Positions 19,894-32,006 of a DNA stretch of 64,000 nucleotides are shown here, one piece after another (the stretch's first letter is position 1; each line of letters starts with the position of its first letter). Under the pieces are notes generated by a model. That model searched no databases and was not told where the DNA came from. It saw nothing but the letters and a program-made list of their open reading frames with translations. The stretch spans positions 25,916,001 through 25,980,000 of the forward strand of contig OX637295.1 of assembly GCA_951799445.1 (NCBI GenBank), read 5' to 3'. This DNA comes from Pseudisothecium myosuroides (lineage: Eukaryota; Streptophyta; Bryopsida; Hypnales; Lembophyllaceae). The position numbers were made by a program, and so were the translations under genes.

Positions 19894-22799
19894 ATGGATA
19901 TCCATGGTCCGGACAAGTTCGCTAATCCGGAGCCAGTATTGCCTGTCGGCGTTGCAATTTGCGATGGTATTCCTCGTTCCGCCTGGATTTGAAGATGTGT
20001 CACCCTAAGAAATGAAGCTGGAGATGACGTTGCGAAAGGCATCTGCCAGAGTGTGGATGCGGACTTGGTCATCGACATGGAGGGGAAGCCCCTCGGTGAT
20101 GATCGTGTTGCCGTTCAAATTGCTGAGTCTTTGTGCGAAGCTGAAGTCCCATCAGGTTGAATGTGGTCAGCTCACTCATGGGACATTAAGCGAGTATTCT
20201 TGAACAATGTTAGTCTGTATGATCAAGATCAAACCCATATATTCAACAAAGCTATGAAGGCCATGAACCGCCGCGTTCATGTTGGTGTGCGTTCCTATGA
20301 AAGCTCTCGGGAGAGGTTGGATGCAGGCGTCCCTCCGAAGAAGGAATCCCTGCTCTCTGCTCAAGCGATCATTGAAGTGTCCACCAAGACTTGTTGCGAA
20401 AAGAATTGCTTGCAGCCCTTTCCGCGTGGAGAAATTCAAGCCATACGTTCTCAACTTCATGCAATCGATGGAGTGTATGCTCGTAAGAAGTGTCTTCTTG
20501 AGGTGCATAGGCAGATGCACAAAGATGATGTTGGAAAGGAGTGGATAACCTTGAAAAGCACCGAGGTGTGTCCTGCCGCGTGGTGGACGATTCACAGGAT
20601 TTCGAAAGCTACCTTTTATAGGTACAAGCACATGGCCAAATTTGGGCAGCAAGCAGAGGCGCACGGGAATTTGGGATCCAAGAAACCACAAACGCATATA
20701 GTGCAAGCTGCAGCCACACTTCGGACGTTGGTTACAAGTGAAGCTGATAGAATGCCACATAAATCCAAGACGTTGGATAGTGGGGAGAAAGTTCCCGCAA
20801 TGGTATTGCCGTCAGCATTTCGTTGGAGTGACCAATTGCCAAAAATCAATGAGGCCAATGTCGCTTTGAATTTGCCCCCCATTTCTTCTAGTGGCTTGAG
20901 CAACATCAGGCGCGCTTCTTCCCAGAGTACGCTGCAAAGGCTCCTAGTGATAATTTTTCCAGGTGTAATTTGTGCGATGAGTATAGACAACTAAGGAGCA
21001 CCTGCACACCGCTTTCTTCCTCACAAGACAAGTGGGGGAGAATTTTGGAAACTCACTTGTCGGGGCAAAGGGCCCACAGAGAACTGTACTATTCAAATCG
21101 GTATATTTCTGAGAAGTACCCTGTGAAGATGCTCACCATTATCCATGATAAAAAGGATCACTCCAAGACTGCTTCTCCCCATTTCTCTTACAAGACCAAA
21201 ATGACAGATTCTTTCACTAAAATGCCCGTTGCTGTGATGGGTATGATTGCTCATAGTCATGGTGACGTTCGGTACGCCCACTATGGGCTGGAGACTTTTC
21301 CAACGAACTCAAATCACACCATTGGGTCCATTGCAAGGTTGTTGCGTGATCTTGAAGAACCACTAAAGAATTTGTCGCGCCAACTGCTTGTCATGAAGGA
21401 AGGCCAATCTGCATTGACAAAGGCTGTGTTGGAAGGCCAATCTGCATTGACGAAGGCTGTGTTGAAAGGCTCGGAGATGTGCTTGGACTCCCTTCTTCCT
21501 CCTCCACGAGAACTGATCCCAGCTCAACCACTGCCCCCTGTATTGACTCTGCAGCTCGACAATGCAGCATCCGACAACAAGAATCGATGCATTTTTGCAT
21601 TCTGTTCTCTTTTTGTTTTCAAAGGCATTTTCCGTGAGATATACATCAACTTCCTCATTGTTGGACACACTCATGAAGACATTGATGCTCTTTTTGGTCG
21701 ATGGAGCACCATGTTGAAGACGAATAACTACCAGACTGTTCCGAAGCTCATGAAATCCTTCATGGATTGTGAAACCCATCCGGTCATTCCTCACTTTATT
21801 GAAGAAGTTCCTGATTTCAAGGGCTTTGTAGAAGGGTATTTGGGCCACGGTGGGGACTTTCTGGAAGGTCATTCTATGGCCCAACAGTTCAAGTTCTACA
21901 AAGATTCAAGTGGATGGCCATTGATGGAGTATAAGCATCTTTGCACTGATAGGAATTGGCTGCCAGAGGGTGGCAAAGGAATTCGCTTGTGGTCTGAGAC
22001 TCGAGACGGTCGGCCCAGGGTGCCGAGCGGTGTTCCGCGACCTCTACCTCCACGTCAAATGAAATTCCAAGATGATGTCAAAAAGGGCCTAAACGGTATC
22101 ATTGCGCATTGGAGTACTATGGCAGACAATGACCAATCTGGAGAGTTTAGAAGGAAGAATGAATCTATAAATAGTTATTGGAAAGGTGTGAGAACCGCTC
22201 TGGATGCACCTCTAGTTGCACGCGAGATATTGGAGGATGGATTTTGGCCGGCTTCTTGAATCACTGGTGAACGGGAGGACACAATGGGAGAAGATGGCGT
22301 AGTGCAAGAAGAGTTTGCGGAGGATCCACCTTTCGTTGGCCGAAGGCGTGACTGCCCACGTCCTTCATTTCGTGTTGCTCGTGATGTATTTGCCGGTTAT
22401 TTTGTCATCGTGCGCCCTCATCGTAGTGACCCAAAGCCGTTTTGGCTTGCGAGAGCGCTAACAAATCCGAATCCGGATCCGGGGCATCTTAAGTCGATAC
22501 GGATCCAATATTGGAAGCCGGCTAAAAAACAGTGTCCTGATCCTAAAATGTATGATGGATGGGATACAGTAGCAGGGAATTTGTAGGTCGAAGATAAACC
22601 TATATTACCAATCTGGTTGAGCACAAGCGTTATCATGACAGCTTTTAAGGCGCGTGGGAAAAGGGGTGCTAATGATCAACCTCAAGTTCTTCCAGATGCC
22701 AAAATTCCCAAGGCGCAGTTTGACATTATCAAGTCATCAATTGCAGCGATTTTGGCTAAATCTAACAACGATGCGTTCTCGACAGAAGAAGAGGAATAG
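19894..22799 (+). pseudogene. DUF7869-type transposase, decayed
   Basis: One reading frame can be followed for about 970 codons. It is broken by TGA at 19,990 and 20,158, a one-base loss near the C-run at 20,875-20,880, TAG at 20,889, TGA at 22,257 and TAG at 22,584; it ends at TAG 22,797. Order of signatures: CCEKNCLQPF (zinc-type cysteines), CPAAWWTIHRISKATFYRYK, HGNLGSKKP, FSRCNLCDEYRQL (second Cys pair), QRAHRELYY, LTIIHDKKDHSKTASP, MIAHSHGDVRYAHYG, LQLDNAASDNKNR, VGHTHEDIDALFGRWS, VPDFKGFVEGYLG and, near the end, GYFVIVRPHRSDPKPFWLAR. This is the order in plant proteins annotated as DUF7869. The Asp of LQLDN and the acidic residues of HTHEDID are plausible catalytic residues of a DDE-like nuclease; that is inference. 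Start chosen because the frame is open from it and an acceptor precedes it. Non-functional in this copy. Confidence 0.82.
21402..21468 (+). repeat. 33-bp tandem duplication inside the transposase
   Basis: GAAGGCCAATCTGCATTGAC and the following 13 bases occur twice in a row, in frame, so the protein repeats EGQSALTKAVL. It lies in the linker between the conserved HDKKDH and LQLDN blocks. Confidence 0.8.
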
Positions 22800-23325
22800 T
22801 TTAGGTTTTTGTTATTTTATTGTTATTCTTGGTGTTCAAGTAGAATGCACTTCTGCATTTAGATGTATTCAGATGCTTTCAGCTTTATGTTGTGGCATTT
22901 GAAGTCGAGGATATTATTGCCATGTCACAATGTTAAAATTCTATTAATAGTATGTATTATTTTATCTCTGTTTGCCCTTTATGTAATGTATTTTCTCTGT
23001 GCTCTAATTGAATGTTATTTTTTTTTTGTTCCAATGTATTTTATGTGAAATGTTTGAGAACACAAGTATTTACATTATTTATTGTTTCTACTCAAGCAAG
23101 TCTGAGTTTAATCCAATGTCCTACTTTCAAACTTATTGGTCTATTATATTTTTATGTTTATAATTTTTTTTTTAAAATCTAAATGTTCAAAGCGGGTTCT
23201 TGCTACTTGGTTAGTTAATTTCTATGAGCAAAATATACAAAATAGTACTTTGACATTTCTAAGTCTCAATTTAATGGACCCTCAATAAATACTAAATATA
23301 GAAGGAATTAAAATGAGACCCCAAG
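22800..23325. other. Right subterminal region of the transposon
   Basis: T-rich 3' region after the transposase stop, with no further gene. Contains a second partial TIR-like word near 23,263. Confidence 0.5.
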
Positions 23326-23352
23326 TTGTCTCAATTTAACGAATAAGGCCTT
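23326..23352 (-). repeat. Right terminal inverted repeat of the giant transposon
   Basis: Exact inverted copy of 588-614, followed by TCAA. A partial extra copy of the internal part (TCTCAATTTAATGG) sits just inside, near 23,263, as subterminal repeats often do. Confidence 0.88.
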
Positions 23353-24687
23353 TCAATGTTTAAAATCAATCTTCATATGCTTCTCCAAAAGTTGTGATGA
23401 AGCTTGAAACTTGGGTGTAAAAATCATATGAATTTCTTACTTCATTGGTTATGAAATGCGTTGTCAAACTACAAGAATTGGGATTGAATTTTGTTTTCAC
23501 AATACTTGGTGTTTCATATTCAAGTCAATTGTTGATGAAGTGCTCACATTTGTTCCTTTGTTTAGCGTAGTCAAATGGTTGTTGCCATGTATTAGTCCTC
23601 TAGCCGCTTGATTGATCTCATTGCTTGGTAGAGTATGCTAAAAATCTCTTTAAAGGTCATTACTTATAATCTTATATCTAAGAGTATACTTAAAAAGTCA
23701 CTTAAAACACCCCTTTCTCTTGTAATGAAGTATTCAAACTGAGACTAGGTTTGAAAATTGAAGGCAAATGCTTGGAAATGATTTGCTTTGTTGTGCCATC
23801 TACATTCCTATCATACAAACCTCCAATCATCTCAAGCTCATGCTTGTACTCGTTCACAAGGGTGCGGCCGTAATTGCCAAGAAATCAACACAATTTTAAA
23901 TGATGGTTTGGTAGATAGTATTTGGCCTTGATTCATTAATTTTGAGGCTCTTCCATATCAACACAATGAACTGAAACGACTTGCCATAAAAATGCCCTTA
24001 GGTAGACATGGCATTTTGAATGGTGTTGACATGACTGACATGGAATTTTGAAGTGATGAATAAATTACCCCCAAAGTTCCGAGGCCTTTTTAAAAAAAAT
24101 CAAAAACCACTCTAAATTGTCATTTCTATTGCAAAGAGAGAAAAAACTTTACAAATTTCCTTTTTTGCATATTTAACTGTAGGATCTTGCACTAAACTAG
24201 TATAAGATTGTGTGGGAGGAATTTTAGAAACTTTCACTATGTAGACTGTAAGATATTTGTGTTTAAAGTAAAGAAAATGTTTTTTTGTGCATGTTCCATG
24301 ACTACATTATTTGACTTTGAGTCTTCTTAACTTCAAATTACTGCACTAAACATTTTGATGTAAAAAGAATTAATGTTGACACTTTGACTTGACATTTTCG
24401 AAGGGAAAAAAATTCAAAAAACACACACTTGATTTTCATTCAATAAAAAATTATTAAGTAGAAGTTGGTACAAGATCAAAGGATAAACTAAAGATAAAGC
24501 TATTTCTAAAATATAGTTTCTCCAAACTCAAATAGAAGTGTAAGCATCATGGAAGTCAATGAAAGCAAAATTTATACTGGAATAATAGATTCAGGAAAAC
24601 TTGAAATTTGTTTTTTTTATTCGGACTCCACATCAAAGTCCGCCCTAAAAGGTTGTGACTCTAGTTCTTCGCTCTCTTCATTTTACA
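23353..24687. other. Spacer between the giant transposon and copy 1
   Basis: No gene seen. 23,640-23,740 matches, inverted, the CACTA-like end at 55,853 onwards (ACAAGAGAAAGGGGTGTTTT). 24,070-24,500 is a diverged relative of 27,865-28,260 (CCCAAAGTTCCGAGGCC, then TGTAGGATCTTGCACTA), a TTAA-type family. The 62-codon frame at 24,549 has no support. Confidence 0.5.
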
Positions 24688-27130
24688 ACATGGACAAATC
24701 AGTGTTAGTACAGGCAAGACACCTCCATTATAATTAGAACTACCCCACTCTCCCTGCAGACATTTCTCAGAGCTGACATGCGCAACCCATGGAAGCTTTG
24801 GAGGAGAAGCGGCGAAACTGCTAATCAAAGGAGAGTCGGCAAGTCGGCAAGTAATTAAAACCAGTCGGGAAACTCTAACCCAAGTTAAGCAAGGTCTGTA
24901 CGGAGATTGCTTCACTATCTTAATGGCAGTCCTTACCACCAAGATGCCTCCACACCTCTTCCACAGGATCGAAGATGAAGTCCTCGATCCTCAAGTTATT
25001 CAATAGCATTTCAACGTGGCAACACCCCAAGTACCGGTTGCACACAAGTCAGCAATTCTCACAAGATCAGCTGCAGAACTGGATTCAACAAGCTAGACGC
25101 ATTAATTGACAATGTCTTTGTCCTGAATATATTTTGGCCTCAGTAGCTCATGGGAAGTTGCTCGCTTTCTGGGAGATATGTGGGCTGGCTATGTGAGCTT
25201 TTATCAAATCTCCTGCTGGTGGATCCGGTTGAAACCAAGCTCGCTTGGCAGTTTGACAGGAGCAGAGTTTACTTCAAGCAGAGCCTCATCCAGTCCATTG
25301 CTAGCTGGTCTTGATTAGGAAGGATTTTATTTTCAATTCGGATGAGTTGTACTGTAAGCTAGAGTTTGAGAGCCGAGTTCTATCCGTCTCAGAGTTGAGA
25401 ATTGTCGGTAACAATATCACGGAGAGATTCACGTAGCTATGGAGGTTTGCAAGAAGGTGCAAGCGGAGGAGTATGTTATCCATGTCGAAAAATCAACGTG
25501 TTTCTGCACCCATCTTCGGTTCTCCCTTCTCGCCAGCACATGGTTACCTCGCCCTCTGGGAGTGTGTCTGTGGAGTGTATTGTATATGCCTTTTGTGCTG
25601 CCTTTTGTGCTATACGAGGCTCCCATGCTCCTCGTCTTATTCCCCATCGTCTTCGTGCTTGCAGTTCTAATGGATGCTATCACCTCGGTGTGGCTTGCCC
25701 TCTGCTTTTTCATTGGCGCATTCCTGGCCATCATCATCATGATTGCCCCCGTTTGGCTATGGCGGGTGATTACCTGCGACTGCTGCACCATCTGTCCACA
25801 GGCGCAAGACCCAGGAGCAGCTGCTGCTGACGGACCCTGTGCCTATTTTGAAGAGATTTGCAGGGATTCTATCACTCTGAGGTTTGTAAACCATGTAATC
25901 CTGGTGTCGTTTCCCTATCGGAGAGAGAAACTGGAGGACTTGTTTCGTGAGATTGTGCCCTGGTACGACACCATAGTCGTTTGAGTATCGTAGGCATGAC
26001 GGCAAACAGTTTCGTCGCCTTGCAAGATTTGTCACTGCCATTTGTTCTGAACACACTCGTAATTCAGTATCTGATGGAAATAGGGTCCAGCTTTGCTTAG
26101 GTAGTCCTGCAGGCGTTCTAAAGTGTAAGCCACCGCTGACAGAGAGTCAGATTGAAGCCCTGACACGCGCACCATGAGTAGTCCTAGGAAGTGGAATTTA
26201 GTGGAAGTACCGCATGGATTTCTGTCGACTATGGATTTGCCACTGCAATGGTCTAAAGCACACCGCAAAGGTCTGATAGCAACGGCATCACGGAAACTAC
26301 CCTTGAAAGTCTAGTTGAAGATTTAACACATTGAGACAGCAAAGGGAGGCGAGGGATTCACGAATGGCAATCGAAATCTGTGTTTTGGTTCAAGAGACCT
26401 GGCATTCTTGATTTGATGGGAGATTTGACCATGAGCTCAATGTTCGGATGAATGATTGTTTCAGCTTAGTTGGAGGAAGTGGAATAGTAGCACAACTGGT
26501 AATACGGAAACACAAAGCATCGATTTGACATTCTTAACTGTAGCTGGTCCTGGAGTTTTATTTATGCATTTTTTAACGAACTATCATGCGCAAAAGTTGG
26601 TTTTCAATGAAATTGAAGTCTCATTTCGAGATTATATGGATGTGATGTGGAAATGAAGCCTGGGGAAGCTTGTTTCAGTTTGGGAAGTGAGAGGGATGTC
26701 AGTTGCCCATTGCACTATCAATTGCGCTGATTTTGGTTGCAATTGGGATTTGGAAATCGGCGCTTGGAAATGAGAGGGAGGGTAGATCTATTACCTTGAG
26801 TTCAGAGGAGAGGAGTCGTGCTTTTGCTGGATTGTGAGTTTTCTGTAGCTGGTTCGAATTCTGATAGCATGTCACAAATTGGCTGTTGGGGAGCTGGAAA
26901 TCCTAACTTCACCCTAAATCTGAAACTTGTCTCAGATTATGAGCAGGGCAGGGAAGCAAGCAGAATTTTGTCTTGCCCTCGGAGCACCTGACTGGTGCCT
27001 AGAGACCACTAGTCCACTCGTGTTGTCACAGCTTGTGAGATGATAATACCAATCACCATTGAAGCATGATATTGTTGGTGAAAGTCAATTATTGCTGTAA
27101 GTTATGCACTTCAACGAGAATTATTGCCTC
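24688..27130 (+). repeat. Duplicated unit, copy 1 (contains a membrane-protein gene)
   Basis: Similarity to copy 2 covers the gene and both flanks. The 5' flank also aligns to copy 3 (61,577-61,722, 62,170-62,230 and 63,720-64,000), and the 3' end to bases 36-190. It is therefore a roughly 2.4-kb unit in direct orientation, repeated across the window at intervals of about 16-27 kb. The upstream part holds natural empty sites for two MITEs present in copy 3: TAA in CTGCTAATCAAAGG near 24,822, and TTAA at 24,855. Confidence 0.75.
25439..25984 (+). CDS. Small multi-pass membrane protein, unknown family (paralogue 1)
   Basis: Single-exon frame of 181 codons. A hydrophilic N-terminus (EEYVIHV at 11-17, LRFSLLASTWLPRPLGVCLWS at 26-46) is followed by three or four hydrophobic stretches (about 41-58, 61-79, 84-111), a cysteine cluster TCDCCTIC (112-119), a variable loop, and a charged C-terminus RREKLEDLFREIVPWYDTIV (161-180). 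No signal peptide cleavage site is obvious. The paralogue at 47,592 shares both ends almost residue for residue while the loop varies in length in whole codons, which points to selection on the protein. Start chosen at the Met that aligns in both copies. I do not recognise the family; topology is a guess from hydrophobicity. Flanks are also duplicated, so it could instead be carried by an unknown repeat. Confidence 0.7.
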   Translation: MEVCKKVQAEEYVIHVEKSTCFCTHLRFSLLASTWLPRPLGVCLWSVLYMPFVLPFVLYEAPMLLVLFPIVFVLAVLMDAITSVWLALCFFIGAFLAIIIMIAPVWLWRVITCDCCTICPQAQDPGAAAADGPCAYFEEICRDSITLRFVNHVILVSFPYRREKLEDLFREIVPWYDTIVV

Positions 27131-27210
27131 TCATGTTCTCTTGGCATATTGAGAGTAAAGCTTCTTGCCTTTGATCGTGTCCAAATTATTCCCTAAGCAG
27201 TTGGACATCC

Positions 27211-27458
27211 AACGGTGCTAGTATATGAGCCCAAGAATGTGAGCTTATGAACATTGAGCTTACAATATAGGTACCTATAATATAGATACCACGCACTATA
27301 GAAGGTGTATGTATCATAAACACCTATAGTATGGGTATTTGTAACGTACATACCCTATAATCATAAACGATTTCTATAGTATATGCACCTATAACATAGG
27401 TGTGTAGTATTCTAGCCTCATGGGCTCACACTCTTATACTCACATAATAGCAACCCTC
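27211..27458. mobile_element. 248-bp MULE-type MITE with 11-bp duplication
   Basis: Ends carry imperfect inverted repeats (GGTGCTAGTATATGAG against GGTTGCTATTATGTGAG). The flanks share the 11-base GTTGGACATCC (27,200-27,210 and 27,459-27,469). A duplication of 9-11 bases is typical of Mutator-like elements. A sister copy sits at 32,161-32,393. Non-coding, with internal hairpin words such as CACCTATA / TATAGGTG. Confidence 0.75.
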
Positions 27459-27469
27459 GTTGGACATCC

Positions 27470-30400
27470 ATCTTCTAGCTGTGGCATTACATTCTAAGAT
27501 TGGGGTGACATAGTGAACCCCATCGCTTTTCATTCCTTGAAATAGCGACAAAACGTGGGGTGAGTGAAAAGAGTCACAAACTACAAAACGTGGGGTCAAC
27601 TTGGCTACTAACATTAGATAATTTTAAGTGAGAAGCAGCACATGTATGGATCTTTGGAATGAAAAAAACAATGAGGTTTGCTCTAGTGTGAAGACAATAG
27701 GGACAATGACCTAAAGTCGGGGCAAAAGCAATAGGGATGTAGATATATGAATATGGACTGCGACGTAGGTAGTCTAGGCACGGGATGTAGACGAGGCATA
27801 ACCTGAGCTAATTGGGGCATGGATGTTGTAAGCAAATGGGGCAAGAATACAACTGGGTAATTGCTTAATCCCGAAAGTTCCAAGGCCATTTTTCATCTAA
27901 ATTCTATTACAAACAACTTTTGAAGATGTGACTTTTGCATATCTTATTGTAGGATCTTGCACTAGACTAGTATAAGAATGTATGGAAGAATTTTAGAAAC
28001 TTTTGACCATGTGGATTGCATGATACTGCATTTGAAGTGAAGAAAATTATTTTTTGCTTTTTGCATGACTTGATTTTTAAGCTTGGAAATTTTTTAGCTT
28101 AAATGTTTTGCATTATCAATATTTAATTTGAAATTTCTTACGTTGGAGAATTGAGTTGAAACTCTAGGAAAAAAACAAAATGCACACACACTTGATTTTT
28201 ATTCTTTAAACAATTGTTAACCAGAAGTAGGTATGAGATTGAAAAAAAAAATCTAAATTGTGAATAGGTCTAAGATGGAATTGAAACACAAAAATTCCAA
28301 CAATGAGATTTTCTAGCAAACAGACTAAAACCTAAAAAACTCTTTTTTTTGAAAAATTTCTGAAACATTGCACTCAAATATAAATCTAGTAAGTTATTTT
28401 TTCAAGAATATGTTTAGATTGCCCAAAAAACAAAATAGTCCTTAACTTTTTCAGATGAATGCAAGAAACACCTGTACTATTTTGCATCACACTTTGAGTT
28501 TTGATGAATTTTTTGGCCATAACTTTTGCATTTTGGCTCCAAATGATTCAAGATTTATAGGTTAGGTACTCATGACTATTATACACTTTGCTTAATGTTT
28601 TTGTAATTTTCAAAAATAGTTTATTGTCCAAAAATAGCCCCCAATTTTATGCCACATTTGCCAATTTAGAGGGGTTTAGTACTATTTAGTACCCCCAAAA
28701 ATGAATTCCCGAGTTGAAATTTGGAAGGGATGGTCTTCTAATAGACTTATAGCTACCATCCAAAGAAATTTAAAAATAATTAATTGTATGTGGTGTAGAA
28801 GTCTACAAAGTGCGCTTCTTTCTGCTTGCATTTTGTAACATATCAAATATTATTTTGGAGTTTTCTTACCATCTCCATAGAGTTCTTACAAATGGAAATT
28901 TTTAATTTTATGTATTTACCTTTTTTCTATTTTTTATTAATTAAAACATCAAAGTATCCATTTTCTTGAGATTTGGCACATTTTTAGTTCTCCTGCTTAG
29001 AGACTTTTTTAATGAATTTCCTTTGGTGGTTACCTTCATCTTAAAGGTATATAAATTAGCCATATTTTTTTTATTTTTTAAAAATCCTTTTTCTAATTTT
29101 AAAGTACTGCAAAAAAAAATGATGAATACTATCAAAACGCAACAAAATTGGTAGGTGTTTCTTGCAATCACCCTTTCATTACTAGTTCAAATAGAATGAA
29201 TCAAATCTTTCCATATAGACAAAAATACTTTCTATGTGAAATAAAATTTAGAAAATTTTATTTTTGATTTTTTGTGAAGTTTTTGTGATGTTGTAAGAGT
29301 TTTGTTTTGGGCTCATTCTAGTATAACTATTGCTCCGGGGCAATAATTCAAATAAAAATTATACCCTCAAGAAGCTAATGTGTTTTATTATCTTTGAAAA
29401 GTGTTTTAAGAAAATTATGACAAAAATTGAGATTATAGAAACTTACCCAAAATCTATTTTGTTCCCTAAGGCGACAATGGGACTTTGGGGGGTAAGTGAT
29501 ATGGGTCAATTTTTGGTGAATTTTTTTGATAAGATAGGAAAAACCTGTTAGCTTTGTGAAAATATAATTTTTATTTCAATCGGTGCTCAAGAGCAAAAGT
29601 TATGCCATCTAAATCATAATTTTCACATTGCCACAGAAAAAACAAAATCTACAAAACTTGAAATAATTTTAATTGTTTTTTTATAGATCTTATTTTTTTC
29701 TATATATGAACTTATGAATCTTTGATTAATTCCATTTGAATTAATGATGTGAAAGTTATGAACAATTTTTTTTTATCAATCTAAGCATCTTCTTGAAAAA
29801 ATAAACTATAGGATTTATTTTTTAATGCAATTTTCATTACTTTTCAAAAAAATTGTTTGACGTGGTTAAGTTTGATTGCTAAAACAATCTCACCAATGGA
29901 ATTATTGTATTTCAATCCCATCTTTGAACTATTAACAATTTAGTTTTTCTTTCAATTTTGGACCTACTTCTACTTAATAATTTTTTAACAAATGAAAATC
30001 AACTGTGTGCTTTTTGAAAAAAATTCCTATAATTTCTACTCAATTTTTCAATACAATTTTTTTTAATTCAAAGTTGCTATTTAAAAAATTTCCACAAATG
30101 GCAGTCAGTCATTTGAAATTACAAGCCAGCGTTCAAAATTTTTTTTTCTCAACTTTGAATGCTAATATCTTTCAATTTGTTTGGTCAAACTGCATGAAAT
30201 TTTACCACATGATCTTAGACAAGTAAAGTACAAGATCCTACGCTTAGATTCTAATTTTTTTTAAATGTTTTTTTGGTGAACGGAGTAGAAATGGCAATTT
30301 TGACTAGTATTCGACAAAAAAATGGCCTTGGTCTTTCCAAGGGTAAAAAAGCATAGGCAGTAATATAGTAGGTGATTGAATAGGATTGCCACATACTTAT

Positions 30401-32006
30401 AAATTTTTGAATTCAAATGACATCACATTTTAGGAGTTAGGACTATATTTATTGTATGAAAATTAGAATAATTTGTTTGATTATTACTTTTCTATGATGC
30501 TATGAAATATCCTTTACAAATATAAAGCATGCAATAGTGACTATAAATGACTAATGTATTCAGCGTACATGATAAACTAACAACTAATACTTGCATATTT
30601 ACTATTGTATACTTATGATAACCAATATCTCTCTATATACCTGTACATTACATAACAATATAGCAATACCATCAATACAAACTTTAATAACACACAAAGT
30701 TTAAAATTAGCTGTTTAAAGAACTCATTACTCTTGCCTTTAGAGTACTCTTTCATGTAATGTTGTCTTCAAGCCCTAGTCTTGGTGCCCCTAAATTGTTC
30801 AAACGACTTAATCTATTTAGTTCCTAGGAAGAGGGACCATCACAATAGGCATCTCAAGTATGCACATCACCATCCATTGGTGCAATTGCAGTTGTATTTA
30901 TTGCCTTATATCCTAATTTTAAGTCTCTTTATGTTCTACTCAGTATTACTCAAATTTGGATAAAAAAGTTGGGCCTTCTTGATTCTACTTCCTTTATTCA
31001 AATAGACAAGACAACAATACAATTAAAAAAAGGTGTTGAATTTGTTGTCTACCAATATATGCACTATGTCAGGGAGGTCAATAAACCACTCGGCAAAGCT
31101 ATAACAATAATAATATTTTATATTTGATTGTATTGTACCAAAAAGTCAACTAATTATCAACTTTAGTCAATTAAGAAGGATGATTGATTTGTAGGCAAGG
31201 TTGTTTGTTTGTTGGTACCTTGATTGTGTCATTTTGAATTTGCTCAATTACAACAGGGCCGGTTCTCACCTAGCTTTAGGAGTTTAGAAAGACTGGTGGT
31301 CTGAAAGTATACAATTGTGCATGTTCACACCAGCCCCTAGTGCTATCCCCCAAACCTAACCTGCTGGAGTGGTAATTGCAGTGTTAGTTGCAAAGATGCA
31401 AAACTTTAGGAGAAATAGAGATTTTAGAAAATTTTGCAACTGTAGTTACGCACTTACGCTATTTTCTAATCTTTGTTGCAAAGCCCCATTATAGAAGAGT
31501 GGTTTCTCATTTTGGGCAAAATTGACGGATTGGCTTCCTCCACAAAAGACTACTCCGAGGATGTGCAGAAGGAGACGGGAATAAATGGAGCTCTCACCTT
31601 GTGTACTCTCAATTGCAATTTGTTCTCAATAAAATACGACGTCCTGAGCTGTTGTTCAAATATATCTTCTACACTTAAATTTCATTTGCATATTCAGTCT
31701 TTCCGTAGTATTGCTTTTAGAAAGTTAGTGACTGAGGAGGCACTGTCGTAATGAAATTCCTTGGCATTCAGGGGAATGCTGCCGCATGAGCATGGAGCAT
31801 AGAGCGTAGAGCGTAGAGCAGGGATTTCAAGTATTTTTTTTTTAATTTTTTAATTTAGAAAAATGAAGACCTATGACCGCAAATGTCAAGGACCTAAAAC
31901 CGTGCAAAAAAAAGGTGCATTTAATCTGAGTGGATGTGAAGCCAAAATAATTAAAGTAATATAATTTGACTCTTTCAGTCTTCTCTGTTGCATGTATTGT
32001 TCATAT
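27470..32006. other. AT-rich spacer with fragments of TTAA-type elements, no gene
   Basis: 27,860 onward starts TTAATCCCGAAAGTTCCAAGG, one end of a TTAA-type family seen complete at 62,234 and 51,311. About 29,590-30,350 is another member, with the 'ACAAGATCCTACGCTTAG' block and a diverged end (GGCCTTGGTCTTTCC). Reading frames of 60-92 codons here are Phe/Lys/Ile-rich by composition and are not supported as genes. Confidence 0.5.

Larger units (their letters stand above)
588..23352. mobile_element. Giant (22.8 kb) TIR DNA transposon carrying a DUF7869-type transposase and cargo genes
   Basis: A perfect 27-bp inverted repeat, starting AAGGCCTTATTCGTTAAATT, lies at 588-614 and 23,326-23,352. 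The immediate flanks share TCAA (584-587 and 23,353-23,356), a plausible 4-bp target duplication. Inside are a plus-strand transposase pseudogene at the right, three minus-strand gene remnants at the left, and an array of about twenty copies of a palindrome not seen outside these ends. That confinement independently supports the boundaries. A 4,999-bp solo LTR at 7,106-12,104 is a later insertion, so the element was about 17.8 kb before it. The copy is decayed: both large genes carry several stops. Strong as a unit; the family assignment is an inference from the transposase. Confidence 0.85.

Noticed and set aside
588..23352. Integrated giant-virus or virophage segment
   Set aside because: No capsid, packaging ATPase or DNA polymerase motif; genes have introns, and the ends are transposon-type with a DUF7869-type transposase.
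28941..30226. Several 60-76 codon frames rich in Phe, Lys and Ile
   Set aside because: Expected by chance in AT-rich DNA, overlap MITE relatives, and lack any family resemblance.
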